Shown one piece after another: positions 26,584-64,000 of a stretch of DNA of 64,000 nucleotides. Made by a program: the position numbers and the translations under genes. The stretch comes from Streptomyces klenkii (GTDB lineage: Bacteria; Actinomycetota; Actinomycetes; Streptomycetales; Streptomycetaceae). Numbering within the stretch: the stretch's first letter is position 1; every line of letters starts with the position of its first letter. The DNA lies in NCBI RefSeq assembly GCF_003626645.1, contig NZ_RBAM01000001.1, forward strand, positions 620,001-684,000, given 5' to 3'. The notes beneath the pieces were generated by a model, which saw only the letters and a list, made by a program, of their open reading frames with translations, made no database searches and had not been told where the DNA came from.

Positions 26584-26599
26584 CTCGGAAATTCCGTAG
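26584..26599. promoter_or_regulatory. PimM-type (PAS-LuxR) operator candidate
   Basis: CTCGGAAATTCCGTAG matches 14 of 16 positions of the published PimM binding consensus CTVGGGAWWTCCCBAG as I recall it. The two mismatches are symmetric (GGG to GGA, CCC to CCG), so the dyad is kept. It ends about 90 bp upstream of the GDP-mannose dehydratase start, in the 215-bp gap divergent from the VOC gene, where an activator of the polyene operon would be expected. PimM-type regulators activate polyene macrolide genes; none is encoded within this window. Confidence 0.65.
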
Positions 26600-26689
26600 C
26601 CCGCTCCGTGATTCCGTGAGCCTGCCGACCGTTGGGTGAGGACTTGCGGCCCTCGACCGGCTTTGTCCGTGGCAGTGAAAGGGGACCGA

Positions 26690-27727
26690 ATGTCCAAGCG
26701 CGCGCTGATCACCGGAATCACCGGGCAGGACGGCTCGTACCTCGCCGAGCATCTGCTCGCCGAGGGCTATCAGGTGTGGGGGCTGACCCGAGGGCAGGCC
26801 AACCCGCGCAAAGACCGGGTGGCCAAGCTGATACCCGACCTCGCGTTCGTGGACGGTGACTTGATGGACCAGGGGAGCCTGGTCTCGGCTGTGGACCTGG
26901 TGCAGCCGGACGAGGTGTACAACCTGGGGGCCGTCTCCTTCGTGCCCATGTCCTGGCAGCAGCCCGAGCTCGTCACCGAAGTCAACGGCACCGGGGTGCT
27001 GCGCATGCTCGAAGCGATCCGGATGGTGAGCGGGCTGGGCAAGTCCACGGGCGGGAGCGACGGCCACGGCCAGATCCGCTTCTACCAGGCATCCTCCTCG
27101 GAGATGTTCGGGAAGGTGGTGGAGTCGCCGCAGAGCGAGCAGACCCCCTTCCACCCGCGCAGCCCCTACGGGGTGGCCAAGGCCTACGGCCACTACATCA
27201 CCCAGAACTACCGGGAGTCCTACGGGGTGTTCGGGGTCTCGGGCATCCTCTTCAACCACGAATCCCCCCGCCGCGGAGCGGAGTTCGTGACCCGGAAGAT
27301 CTCCCTCGCCGTGGCGCAGATCAAGCTGGGCCTCCAGGACAAGCTGCTCCTCGGCAACCTGGACGCGGTGCGCGACTGGGGCTTCGCGGGGGACTACGTC
27401 CGTGCGATGCACCTGATGCTGCAACAGGACAAGGCCAGGGACTACGTGGTGGGCACGGGCCGGATGCACTCGGTGCGGGACGCCGCGCGCATCGCCTTCG
27501 AGGCCGCGGACCTGGACTGGGAGGAGCACGTCGTGGTCGACCCGGCGCTGGTGCGGCCCGCCGAGGTCGAGACGCTGTGCGCCGACTACGGCGACGCCCG
27601 CCGGGAGCTGGGCTGGGAGCCGGAGACCGGCTTCGTGGAACTGATGCGGATGATGGTGGAGTCCGACCTCCGCCAGGCCGGCCTCGAGCGTGACCACGGC
27701 GAGCTGCTCGCCGGGGCGAGCTGGTAG
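26690..27727 (+). CDS. gmd: GDP-mannose 4,6-dehydratase (polyene DIII/PimJ-like)
   Basis: A 345-residue extended SDR. ATG 26690 (MSKRALITG) is preceded by AAAGGGGA. Motifs are [13 protein letters not shown] (nucleotide binding and the GMD-specific QDGSYL), YNLGAVSFV, the ASSSEMFG active-site segment, SPYGVAK (catalytic Tyr/Lys), and [18 protein letters not shown], which is diagnostic of GDP-mannose 4,6-dehydratases. It converts GDP-mannose to GDP-4-keto-6-deoxy-mannose, the first dedicated step towards mycosamine in polyene macrolides, and is followed by isomerase, DII-type aminotransferase and DI-type glycosyltransferase steps encoded elsewhere. It lies directly upstream of the six-module PKS, as nysDIII/amphDIII do with nysI/amphI. 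A role in cell-surface fucose or rhamnose-like sugars is possible but unlikely in this position. Confidence 0.95.
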   Translation: MSKRALITGITGQDGSYLAEHLLAEGYQVWGLTRGQANPRKDRVAKLIPDLAFVDGDLMDQGSLVSAVDLVQPDEVYNLGAVSFVPMSWQQPELVTEVNGTGVLRMLEAIRMVSGLGKSTGGSDGHGQIRFYQASSSEMFGKVVESPQSEQTPFHPRSPYGVAKAYGHYITQNYRESYGVFGVSGILFNHESPRRGAEFVTRKISLAVAQIKLGLQDKLLLGNLDAVRDWGFAGDYVRAMHLMLQQDKARDYVVGTGRMHSVRDAARIAFEAADLDWEEHVVVDPALVRPAEVETLCADYGDARRELGWEPETGFVELMRMMVESDLRQAGLERDHGELLAGASW

Positions 27728-27839
27728 GGCTCGCCGGAAGAAGACACCTGCTCATCCCCCATCGCGGAGCCGGGAACGGCCGACTCTACGGGTTTTCGTG
27801 GACACGCCTGCCGAGACTGGGCGCGTGGTGCGGGGGAGC

Positions 27840-27861
27840 GGGGCAGTGCCCCGTGCGGGGC
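27840..27861. promoter_or_regulatory. Alternating GGGGC/GCCCC/GGGGC blocks in the PKS leader
   Basis: In the 237-bp gap before the six-module PKS, GGGGC (27840-27844), GCCCC (27848-27852) and GGGGC (27857-27861) are spaced by 3 and 4 nt. The middle block can pair with either neighbour, giving two mutually exclusive small hairpins. This could be an attenuator-like or promoter-proximal element, or chance in GC-rich DNA. No PimM-like site was seen in this gap. Confidence 0.25.
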
Positions 27862-27964
27862 CTCCAGATGATTCGTTCGCTGTGGGAAAGCCGTCCCGGG
27901 TGTGCCGGATGTCCACATCGAAACCCCCTGCTGTCCGTCGGTCTTGAGATGGGTTGAGTTGAAC

Positions 27965-56539
<28,575 letters not shown>

Positions 56540-56550
56540 AAGAGCGGACC

Positions 56551-59500
56551 ATGACCCCATCCAGCGAAAACGTCGTCGCGGCTCTTCGCGCCTCGCTGAA
56601 GGAGGCCGAGCACCTGCGCCGGCAGAACCACAAGCTCGTCGCCGCGGCCAGGGAGCCGGTCGCGATCGTCGCGATGAGCTGCCGCTACCCCGGCGGCGTG
56701 CACTCGCCCGAAGACCTGTGGGAGCTCCTGGCCGCGGGCAAGGACGCGATCGGCCCGTTCCCCACGGACCGCGGCTGGGACCTCGACGCCCTGCGGGACG
56801 CCGGCGTCGACCGGCGCGGCAACGCCGTCAGCCAGGAAGGCGGCTTCCTCGACGGCGCGGGGGACTTCGACGCGGACTTCTTCGGGATCTCACCGCGCGA
56901 GTCCCTCACCATGGACCCGCAGCAGCGGCTGCTGCTGGAAACCTCGTGGGAGGCGATCGAACGGGCCGGCATCGACCCGCAGTCCCTGCGCGGCAGCCGC
57001 ACCGGCGTCTACATCGGCACCAACGGCCAGGACTACGCCTACCTGCTCGTGCGCTCCCTGGCCGACGCCACCGGCGACATCGGCACCGGAATCGCCGCCA
57101 GCGCCACGTCCGGCCGGCTCTCCTACACCCTGGGCCTGGAAGGCCCGGCGGTGACCGTCGACACGGCGTGCTCCTCCTCCCTCGTGGCCCTGCACACGGC
57201 GGTCCAGGCCCTCCGGGCCGGCGAGTGCGCGCTGGCCCTGGTCGGCGGGGTCAACGTCATGTCGTCCCCCGGCTCCCTGATGGAGTTCAGCCGGCAGGGC
57301 GGGCTCGCGGCGGACGGCCGGTGCAAGGCGTTCGCGGACGCGGCCGACGGCACCGGGTGGTCCGAAGGCGTGGGCGTCCTCCTCGTCGAGCGGCTCTCCG
57401 ACGCCCGCCGCAACGGGCACCCCGTCCTCGCCGTCGTCCGCGGCTCGGCCGTCAACCAGGACGGCGCCTCCAACGGCTTCACCGCGCCCAGCGGCCCCTC
57501 GCAGCAGCGAGTGATCCGGCAGGCCCTGGCGAGCGCCGGGCTCGCGGCGGCGGACGTCGACGCGGTGGAGGCGCACGGCACCGGAACACCGCTCGGCGAC
57601 CCGATCGAGGCCCAGGCGCTACTGGCCGCGTACGGGCGGGAACGCGACCCCGGACGGCCGCTGCTCCTCGGGTCGGTGAAGTCCAACCTCGGCCACACGC
57701 AGGCGGCGGCCGGCGTGGCGGGAATCATCAAGATCGTGACGGCGATGCGGCACGGTGTGCTGCCGAAGACGCTGCACGTGGACGCACCGTCCTCGCACGT
57801 CGACTGGTCCTCCGGGGCGGTGGAACTGCTCACCGAGGACCGGGAGTGGCCCGCGGCCGGCCGGCCGCGGCGGGCGGGCGTCTCCTCGTTCGGGATCAGC
57901 GGCACGAACGCGCACGTGATCCTGGAGCAGGCCGAGGAACTGGTGCTGGACCCGTTGCCGGACTCGGTGCCCGCACCCGGCACCGTGCCGTGGCCGGTGT
58001 CGGCCAGGTCCGAGGCGGCGCTGGCGGCGCAGATCGAGCGGATCTCGGCGCTACGGGGCGCGGCGTCCCCGGTGGACGTGGGCTTCTCGCTCGCCTCGGG
58101 CCGTACGGTCTTCGAACACCGGGCGGTGCTGCTGGCACAGGGGCCCGACGTCGAGCTGTCCGAACCGGCCAGGGGCCGCGCGGAGACGGGCCGCCGGATC
58201 GCGGTGCTGTTCTCGGGGCAGGGCTCGCAGCGGGTGGGGACGGGCCGGGAGTTGTACGGGCGGTTCCCGGTGTTCGCGGAGGCGCTGGATGCCGTGCTCG
58301 GGCATTTCGACGCCGAGCTGCGGGAGGTGATGTTCTCGGACGCGGAGCGTCTGGAGGAGACGGGCTTTACGCAGCCGGCGTTGTTCGCGGTCGAGGTGGC
58401 GCTGTTCCGGCTGGTCGAATCCTGGGGGATTCGCCCGGATTTCGTGGCGGGTCATTCGATCGGTGAGATTGCGGCGGCGCATGTGGCGGGGGTGTTCTCG
58501 CTGGAGGATGCGTGCACGCTGGTGGCGGCGCGGGCCCGTTTGATGCAGGCGCTGCCGGCGGGCGGCGCGATGGTTGCCGTGCAGGCGCCCGAGGCTGAGG
58601 TGGCCGGGCGGCTGGTGGACGGTGTGTCCGTCGCGGCGGTCAACGGCCCGGAGTCCGTCGTTCTCTCCGGGGACGAGGCCGAGGTGCTGCGCATCGCGGG
58701 GGAGTTCGCGGCCGAGGGACGTAAGACGCAGCGGCTGTCGGTGAGTCACGCGTTCCATTCGCCGCTGATGGAGCCGATGCTGGAGGATTTCCGGCGGGTG
58801 GCCGAGGGGCTGTCGTTCAACGCGCCGGGCATTCCGGTGGTCTCGAACGTGACCGGCAGCCTTGCTGCCGTGGAGCTGATCTGCTCGGCGGATTACTGGG
58901 TCCGCCACGTCCGGGAGACCGTGCGCTTCGCGGACGGTGTCCGTACGCTCGCCGCCGAAGGCGCTTCCGTCTTCCTGGAGCTGGGCCCGGACGGCGTCCT
59001 CACGGCCATGGCCCAGGACATCCTCGCCCCTGCCGGCGGGCAGGTGGCCGTACCCGCCCTGCGGAAGGACCGGCCCGAGGAGCAGGCGCTCCTGACGGCC
59101 CTCGCGCGCCTGTACGTGGCAGGCGTCGGCGTGGACTGGGCGGAGCTCTTCGCCGGCACCGGCGCCCGCCGCGTCGACCTGCCCACCTACCCCTTCCAGC
59201 ACCAGCGGTACTGGCCGAAGCCGGCCGTCGCGGCGGGCGACGTGTCCGCCGCGGGCCTGATGCCCGCCGGGCATCCCCTGCTGGGCGCGGAGGTGCCGCT
59301 GGCGGACTCCGCCGAGACGCTGTTCACGAGCCGGCTGTCGACGCGGACGCACCCCTGGCTGCTGGACCACGTGATCGACGGTGTGCCCGTCCTCCCTGCC
59401 GCCGGCTTCCTCGAACTGGCCGTCCGCGCGGGCGACCGGACCGGCTGCGACCGGGTCGGTGAACTCTCCTTCGCCGAACCCCTCGTCCTGGCCGAGGACA

Positions 59501-61917
59501 CCGAGACGCTCCTCCAGGTGCGGGTCGGCGCTCCCGACGCGGAGGGCGCGCGCCCGGTGTGCTTCCACGCGCGGCCCGCGGACTCCGCGGACCAGGCGTG
59601 GACGGAGCACGCGAGCGGCGTGCTGCTGAAGTCCGCGGCGCCGGCAGCGGACTTCGACGCGGCGGCGTGGCCGCCCCACGGTGCCGTGGCCGTGGACCCG
59701 GAGGACTTCGCCGGGCAGGACGAGCACGGCCCGGCGTTCCGGACCGTACGCGCGCTCTGGCGCCGGGGCGGCGAGACCTTCGTCGACGCCGCGCTTCCGG
59801 ACGGGGCGGAGGATGCCGGGGCCTTCGGGCTGCACCCGGCGCTGCTGGAGGCGGCGCCCCGGGCCGCCGGGGGCGACCAGGGCCTCACGCCGGTGTCCTG
59901 GACCGGGGTGTCGCTCCACGCGAGTGGCGCTCCGGCCGTGCGGATCCGCATCGCCGAGGCCGGCGGGGGCGCTTTCTCCGTCGCCGTGGCGGACACCGAG
60001 GGAGCTCCGGTCCTCTCGGCCGACGCGCTGGTCCTCGGGGCCCGGAAGACCGTACGGCAGCCCGCGCGGGAAGGTGCGCTGCTGCGGCTGGAATGGGTGG
60101 CGGCCCCGGACGCACGGGCCTCCGGCGAGGTGCGGAGCGTGACGCTCGGCGCGACGGGCCTGTCGTCGCTGGGGGAAGTCCCGGACCTGGTCGTGGTCCC
60201 GGTCTCCGGCACGGGGGACGACGTGCCCGCTTCCGCGCACGAACTCACCGCACGCGTCCTGGGGCTGGTGCAGGAATGGCTGGCGGAGGAGCGGTTCGCC
60301 GCGTCGCGGCTGGCGTTCGTGACCTGCGGCGCGGTGTCCGGCGACGATCTCGCCGGCGCCGCGGTGTGGGGTCTGGTGGGGTCGGCGCAGTCGGAGAACC
60401 CGGGCCGGTTCGTCCTGGTGGACGCCGAGGACGGCGACGTCCCGGCGGCGCTTCGGGCCCTGCCGGACCCGGCGGTCTCGGACGACGACCGGTTCGTCGT
60501 ACGCGAAGGCGCCGTACGCGTGGGCCGGCTGGCCCGGTGGGCGGCGGAGGAGGAGGGCGACACGGCACCCGCCTCGCCCGCGTGGGACCCGGACGGCACG
60601 GTGCTGATCACGGGCGGTACCGGCGGCCTGGGCGGCGTACTGGCCAGGCATCTTGTGGCCGAGCGCGGCGTGCGGCACCTGACGCTGGTGAGCCGCCGGG
60701 GCGAGGCCGCCCCGGACGCGGCCCGGCTGCGCGGGGAACTGACCGCCCTCGGCGCCGGAGTGGCCGTCGCGGCGTGCGACGTGGCCGACCGCGAAGCCGT
60801 CGCGCGGCTGCTGGAGACCCTGGACCGCCCGCTGACCGCGGTCGTCCACACGGCGGGCGTGCTGGACGACGGCGTGGTCACCTCGCTGTCCGCACCGCGC
60901 CTGTCGGGCGTGCTGCGGCCGAAGGCGGACGCGGCCTGGCACCTGCACGAGCTGACCCGGGACAGGGAGCTCGCCGCCTTCGTCCTGTACTCCTCGGTCT
61001 CGGGTGTCATGGGCAGCGCCGGCCAGGGCAACTACGCCGCCGGCAACGCCTTCCTCGACGCGCTGGCCCGCCACCGCACGGCGCGCGGCCTGCCCGCGCA
61101 GTCCCTGGCCTGGGGCGCGTGGGCGCAGGGCAGCGGCATGACGGGCACCTTGTCCGAGGCGGACATGCGGCGCATCGCCGCGTCCGGGGCCCCGCCGCTG
61201 TCGGCGGGGCAGGGCCTGGCACTGTTCGACGCGGCCACCGCGTCGGGCGAGACGTGCCTCGTCCCGGTCGGCCCGGTCGCCGCGGGCACGCGGATCCCCG
61301 GCGAGGTGCCGCCGCTGCTGCGCGGCCTCTTCAAGGGTCCCCGGCGTACGGCGGCGAGCTCCGCCGGCGGCGCTGAAGCCGCCCCGGCGCTCGGCCACCG
61401 GCTGCGGGAGGCACGGCCGGAGGAGCGCACGCGCCTCATGACCGATCTCGTACGGGCCGAGGCGGCCGCCGTGCTGGGCCACGCGTCGCCCGACGCCGTG
61501 GACGGGCGGCGGGAGTTCCGCGACCTGGGATTCGATTCCCTGACCGCCGTCGAGCTCCGCAACCGGCTCACCGCCGCGACGGGCACGCGCCTGCCCGCGA
61601 CCCTCGTGTTCGACTACCCCAGCCCGGCCGCGCTCGCGGCCCACCTCGTCCCCCGGCTCGTGGACGAGGCCGTGGCGGACGCGGGCTCTGCGCTCCTCGC
61701 GGAACTCGCACGCCTCGACTCCGCGCTCGCCGCCGGCGAGCTGGACGCCCGTACCCGGTCGGCCGTCTCCGGCCGGCTCTTCCAGATGCTGGAGAAGTGG
61801 CGAGGAGCCGAGGCGGAGGCCGGCGGCGCCCAGGTCGCCGAACGGATCGAAGCCGCCAGCACGGATGAGATCTTCGCCTTCATCGACAACGAGCTCGGCC
61901 GTCACAGCGCTCACTGA
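56551..61917 (+). CDS. Single-module type I PKS (PimS3-like), KS-AT-DH(degenerate)-KR-ACP, 1788 aa
   Basis: ATG 56551 lies 11 bp after the six-module PKS stop. The protein opens with a docking helix ([33 protein letters not shown]). Domains (residues): KS 36-460 with DTACSSS; AT 550-817 with GHSIGE and SHAFH (malonyl); DH about 907-1163; KR 1350-1584 with TGGTGGLG, an LDD motif and QGNYAAGN, a probable active B-type; ACP 1640-1700 with GFDSL; docking tail to 1788. The DH keeps the first motif (His940 in [10 protein letters not shown]), but the second reads [10 protein letters not shown], with Glu1100 for the catalytic Asp and Arg1104 for the usual His/Gln, and the YGP-F motif is HGPAF. Its activity is doubtful. 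One module with DH-KR and about 1,800 aa matches PimS3 (module 11) of pimaricin. If the DH is dead, the product has a hydroxyl instead of the C4-C5 double bond that is epoxidised in natamycin. The AT signature reads GTGREL rather than GMGREL. Confidence 0.93.
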   Translation: MTPSSENVVAALRASLKEAEHLRRQNHKLVAAAREPVAIVAMSCRYPGGVHSPEDLWELLAAGKDAIGPFPTDRGWDLDALRDAGVDRRGNAVSQEGGFLDGAGDFDADFFGISPRESLTMDPQQRLLLETSWEAIERAGIDPQSLRGSRTGVYIGTNGQDYAYLLVRSLADATGDIGTGIAASATSGRLSYTLGLEGPAVTVDTACSSSLVALHTAVQALRAGECALALVGGVNVMSSPGSLMEFSRQGGLAADGRCKAFADAADGTGWSEGVGVLLVERLSDARRNGHPVLAVVRGSAVNQDGASNGFTAPSGPSQQRVIRQALASAGLAAADVDAVEAHGTGTPLGDPIEAQALLAAYGRERDPGRPLLLGSVKSNLGHTQAAAGVAGIIKIVTAMRHGVLPKTLHVDAPSSHVDWSSGAVELLTEDREWPAAGRPRRAGVSSFGISGTNAHVILEQAEELVLDPLPDSVPAPGTVPWPVSARSEAALAAQIERISALRGAASPVDVGFSLASGRTVFEHRAVLLAQGPDVELSEPARGRAETGRRIAVLFSGQGSQRVGTGRELYGRFPVFAEALDAVLGHFDAELREVMFSDAERLEETGFTQPALFAVEVALFRLVESWGIRPDFVAGHSIGEIAAAHVAGVFSLEDACTLVAARARLMQALPAGGAMVAVQAPEAEVAGRLVDGVSVAAVNGPESVVLSGDEAEVLRIAGEFAAEGRKTQRLSVSHAFHSPLMEPMLEDFRRVAEGLSFNAPGIPVVSNVTGSLAAVELICSADYWVRHVRETVRFADGVRTLAAEGASVFLELGPDGVLTAMAQDILAPAGGQVAVPALRKDRPEEQALLTALARLYVAGVGVDWAELFAGTGARRVDLPTYPFQHQRYWPKPAVAAGDVSAAGLMPAGHPLLGAEVPLADSAETLFTSRLSTRTHPWLLDHVIDGVPVLPAAGFLELAVRAGDRTGCDRVGELSFAEPLVLAEDTETLLQVRVGAPDAEGARPVCFHARPADSADQAWTEHASGVLLKSAAPAADFDAAAWPPHGAVAVDPEDFAGQDEHGPAFRTVRALWRRGGETFVDAALPDGAEDAGAFGLHPALLEAAPRAAGGDQGLTPVSWTGVSLHASGAPAVRIRIAEAGGGAFSVAVADTEGAPVLSADALVLGARKTVRQPAREGALLRLEWVAAPDARASGEVRSVTLGATGLSSLGEVPDLVVVPVSGTGDDVPASAHELTARVLGLVQEWLAEERFAASRLAFVTCGAVSGDDLAGAAVWGLVGSAQSENPGRFVLVDAEDGDVPAALRALPDPAVSDDDRFVVREGAVRVGRLARWAAEEEGDTAPASPAWDPDGTVLITGGTGGLGGVLARHLVAERGVRHLTLVSRRGEAAPDAARLRGELTALGAGVAVAACDVADREAVARLLETLDRPLTAVVHTAGVLDDGVVTSLSAPRLSGVLRPKADAAWHLHELTRDRELAAFVLYSSVSGVMGSAGQGNYAAGNAFLDALARHRTARGLPAQSLAWGAWAQGSGMTGTLSEADMRRIAASGAPPLSAGQGLALFDAATASGETCLVPVGPVAAGTRIPGEVPPLLRGLFKGPRRTAASSAGGAEAAPALGHRLREARPEERTRLMTDLVRAEAAAVLGHASPDAVDGRREFRDLGFDSLTAVELRNRLTAATGTRLPATLVFDYPSPAALAAHLVPRLVDEAVADAGSALLAELARLDSALAAGELDARTRSAVSGRLFQMLEKWRGAEAEAGGAQVAERIEAASTDEIFAFIDNELGRHSAH
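58396..58997 (+). repeat. Near-identical AT segment, copy 2 (pairs with 49001-49602)
   Basis: This is the second copy of the 602-bp AT tract. The stretch from about 58198 to 58510, overlapping it and continuing upstream, is also highly similar to 63598-63910 in the third PKS. The one AT thus looks like a mosaic sharing its 5' part with one neighbour and its 3' part with another. Confidence 0.85.
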
Positions 61918-61967
61918 GCCCCGCTCACCGAGCCCGGCCTCCACATTTTTCGGAAAGGTTTCGCGTC

Positions 61968-64000
61968 ATGCCCGAAGACAGCAAGCTCGTTGACTACCTC
62001 AAGTGGGTCACGGCCGATCTGCACCAGACCCGCCAACGGCTGCTGGAGGCCGAGTCCGGCAAGCAGGAGCCCATCGCCATCGTCGGAATGTCCTGCCGGT
62101 TCCCGGGCGGGGTGCGGTCGCCGGAAGAGTTCTGGCAGTTGCTGCACGAGGGCCGGGACGGCATCTCGGCGTTCCCCACGGACCGCGGCTGGGACCTCGG
62201 CCTGCTGACGGGCGACGGTGACGGCACGCGGGCGGCCGCCGAGGGAGGCTTCGTCGACGCCGCCGCGTTCGACGCCGGCTTCTTCGGCATCTCGCCGCGC
62301 GAGGCCGTGGCGATGGACCCCCAGCAGCGGCTGCTGCTGGAGACCTCCTGGGAAGCCCTGGAGCGGGCCGGCATCGACCCCGGCTCCCTGCGGGGCAGCG
62401 AGACCGGGGTGTTCGCCGGGACGAACGGCGTCGACTACGTCGGCGTCGTGATGAACTCCCGCGAGGACGTCGAAGGCCACGCCAGCACCGGACTCGCCGG
62501 CAGCGTCCTCTCCGGGCGGATCTCGTACAGCCTCGGCCTGGAAGGGCCGGCGGTCACCGTCGACACCGCGTGCTCGTCCTCCCTCGTCTCGCTGCACCTG
62601 GCGGCCCACGCCCTGCGCTCCGGCGAGTGCACGCTGGCGCTGGCCGGCGGGGTGACGGTGCTGTCGAGCCCGATGAGCTTCGCCGGGTTCGCCCGGCAGG
62701 GCGGGCTGGCGGCGGACGGCCGGTGCAAGGCGTTCGCGGACGCGGCCGACGGCACGAGCTGGTCCGAGGGCGCCGGCGTCCTCGTCCTGGAACGCCTCTC
62801 CGACGCACAGCGCAACGGCCACGACATCCTCGCCGTCGTCCGCGGCTCGGCGGTGAACCAGGACGGCGCGTCCAACGGCCTGACGGCGCCCAACGGCCCG
62901 TCGCAGCAGCGCGTCATCCGTCAGGCGCTGGCGAACGCCGGACTGTCGGCGTCCGAGGTGGACGCCGTCGAGGCGCACGGGACGGGCACGACGCTCGGCG
63001 ACCCGATCGAGGCCCAGGCGCTGCTGGCCACGTACGGCCAGGACCGCGACCCCGGGCGCCCGCTGCGGCTGGGATCGGTCAAGTCGAACATCGGGCACAC
63101 GCAGGCCGCGGCGGGCGTGGCGGGGATCATCAAGATGGTCCTGGCGATGCGGCACGGCGTCCTGCCGAAGACGCTGCACGTGGACGCGCCGTCGTCGCAC
63201 GTGGACTGGTCGTCCGGCGCGGTGGAGCTGCTGGCGGAGGCCGGGACGTGGCCCGAGGCGGACCGGCCGTGGCGGGCGGGCGTGTCGTCGTTCGGAATCG
63301 GCGGCACGAACGCCCACGTCATCGTCGAGCAGGCGCCGGCCGCCGAGGAGCCCGGCGCCGACGACGAGCCGAAGATCTCACCGGCGGCCGTGCCGTGGCC
63401 GCTCTCCGCGAAGTCCGAGGGAGCGCTGGCGGAACAGCTGGCGCGGATCTCCGCGCTGACCGGCGCCTCACCGCTCGACACGGGCTTCTCGCTGGCCACG
63501 TCCCGCGCCCGTCTCGAACACCGCGCGGTGCTGCTGGCGGGGGAGGACGGGACCGTCGAGGTCGCGCGCGGGCTCGCCGGGGACATGGCCGGAAAGCTCG
63601 CGGTGCTGTTCTCGGGGCAGGGCTCGCAGCGGGTGGGGATGGGCCGGGAGCTGTACGGGCGGTTCCCGGTGTTCGCGGAGGCGCTGGACGCCGTGCTCGG
63701 GCATTTCGACGCCGAGCTGCGGGAGGTGATGTTCTCGGACCCGGAGCGCCTGGAGGAGACGGGCTTTACGCAGCCGGCGCTGTTCGCGGTCGAGGTGGCG
63801 CTGTTCCGGCTGGTCGAATCCTGGGGGATCCGGCCCGATTTCGTGGCGGGGCATTCGATCGGTGAGGTCGCGGCGGCGCATGTGGCGGGGGTGTTCTCGC
63901 TGGAGGACGCATGCCGTCTGGTGGCGGCGCGTGCGCGGCTGATGCAGGCGCTGCCTGCCGGTGGTGCGATGGTCGCCGTCCAGGCGGCGGAGGACGAGGT
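61968..64000 (+). CDS. Type I PKS, N-terminal part (PimS4-like final module), 3' truncated by the window
   Basis: ATG 61968 follows GGAAAGG by 9 nt, 50 bp after the previous stop; the frame stays open to base 64000 (677 codons). It shows an N-terminal docking helix ([27 protein letters not shown]), a complete KS (nt about 62073-63330) with DTACSSS, EAHGTGT and GHTQAA, and an AT from about nt 63598 with GHSIGE, cut before its specificity motif. By position it would be the last extension module of the macrolide (PimS4-like, expected to end in a thioesterase outside the window). The KS ends with FGIGGTNAH where FGxSGTNAH is usual. The AT start shares near-identical DNA with the AT of the preceding PKS. 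Confidence 0.93.
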   Translation, partial: MPEDSKLVDYLKWVTADLHQTRQRLLEAESGKQEPIAIVGMSCRFPGGVRSPEEFWQLLHEGRDGISAFPTDRGWDLGLLTGDGDGTRAAAEGGFVDAAAFDAGFFGISPREAVAMDPQQRLLLETSWEALERAGIDPGSLRGSETGVFAGTNGVDYVGVVMNSREDVEGHASTGLAGSVLSGRISYSLGLEGPAVTVDTACSSSLVSLHLAAHALRSGECTLALAGGVTVLSSPMSFAGFARQGGLAADGRCKAFADAADGTSWSEGAGVLVLERLSDAQRNGHDILAVVRGSAVNQDGASNGLTAPNGPSQQRVIRQALANAGLSASEVDAVEAHGTGTTLGDPIEAQALLATYGQDRDPGRPLRLGSVKSNIGHTQAAAGVAGIIKMVLAMRHGVLPKTLHVDAPSSHVDWSSGAVELLAEAGTWPEADRPWRAGVSSFGIGGTNAHVIVEQAPAAEEPGADDEPKISPAAVPWPLSAKSEGALAEQLARISALTGASPLDTGFSLATSRARLEHRAVLLAGEDGTVEVARGLAGDMAGKLAVLFSGQGSQRVGMGRELYGRFPVFAEALDAVLGHFDAELREVMFSDPERLEETGFTQPALFAVEVALFRLVESWGIRPDFVAGHSIGEVAAAHVAGVFSLEDACRLVAARARLMQALPAGGAMVAVQAAEDE
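63598..63910 (+). repeat. Near-identical AT segment, copy 3 (pairs with 58198-58510)
   Basis: About 310 bp covering the AT N-terminus through GHSIGE match the same part of the preceding PKS with only scattered differences. Similarity falls off soon after the serine motif, unlike the pair 49001/58396, which continues to the AT C-terminus. Confidence 0.75.

Noticed and set aside
27728-27964. PimM operator in the leader of the six-module PKS
   Set aside because: A GGGAAAGCCGTCCC stretch near 27890 has the wrong spacing (6 instead of 2-3 bases between half-sites).
61600-61917. Thioesterase at the end of the one-module PKS
   Set aside because: The C-terminus is a docking tail of about 80 residues without a GxSxG; release must occur in a later protein.

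Overview
The window is very GC-rich, with G/C at almost every third codon position, GTG and TTG starts, tight ATGA/GTGA gene overlaps and giant modular synthases. This points to a Streptomyces-type actinomycete. The window appears to hold parts of two adjacent natural-product gene clusters, joined by about 3-4 kb of small genes. Neither cluster is complete: the left one begins before base 1 and the right one runs past base 64000.

Left cluster (1-23468). The + strand carries the end of a trans-AT-type PKS/NRPS hybrid (C-methyltransferase, ACP, C, PCP with no A domain). An overlapping NRPS follows, with domains C*-A-PCP-C-A-NMT-PCP-C, then an MbtH partner and an SbnA-like PLP enzyme, each overlapping its predecessor. 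The second A domain has a Phe-type specificity code and carries an N-methyltransferase, so N-methyl-Phe is predicted. The first A domain has an acidic pocket suggesting a basic residue, which would fit the 2,3-diaminopropionate chemistry implied by the SbnA homologue. Convergent to this, the - strand carries a co-directional set: an AraC regulator, a KS-AT-DH-ACP PKS without a KR, a HemN-like radical SAM protein with an unusual C-X7-C-X2-C motif, a stand-alone ketoreductase, a TauD-like dioxygenase, a class III aminotransferase and an NmrA-like reductase. The PKS / radical SAM / KR trio closely recalls the Jaw4/Jaw5/Jaw6 machinery that makes the polycyclopropanated chain of jawsamycin (FR-900848). 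A cyclopropanated acyl group may therefore be joined to an N-methylated peptide/polyketide. This is the most novel-looking element here.

Junction (23469-26689). A 600-bp non-coding stretch with two 9-bp tandem repeat patches, a GNAT protein, an unusual SDR/deazaflavin-reductase fusion whose SDR half has lost its catalytic Tyr, and a small VOC protein.

Right cluster (26690-64000). A GDP-mannose 4,6-dehydratase (first dedicated step to mycosamine) is followed by a 9,524-residue six-module PKS, a one-module PKS and the start of a third PKS. The reductive pattern DH-KR / KR / methylmalonyl-KR / KR / dead KR / KR, then one module with DH-KR, matches modules 5-11 of pimaricin (natamycin)-type small tetraene macrolides. 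The same six-module layout occurs in NysI/AmphI of larger polyenes. A near-consensus PimM-type (PAS-LuxR) operator lies about 90 bp upstream of the dehydratase. Two features make the product uncertain: the module-11 DH has lost its second catalytic motif, and AT segments of three modules share near-identical DNA, which suggests gene conversion.
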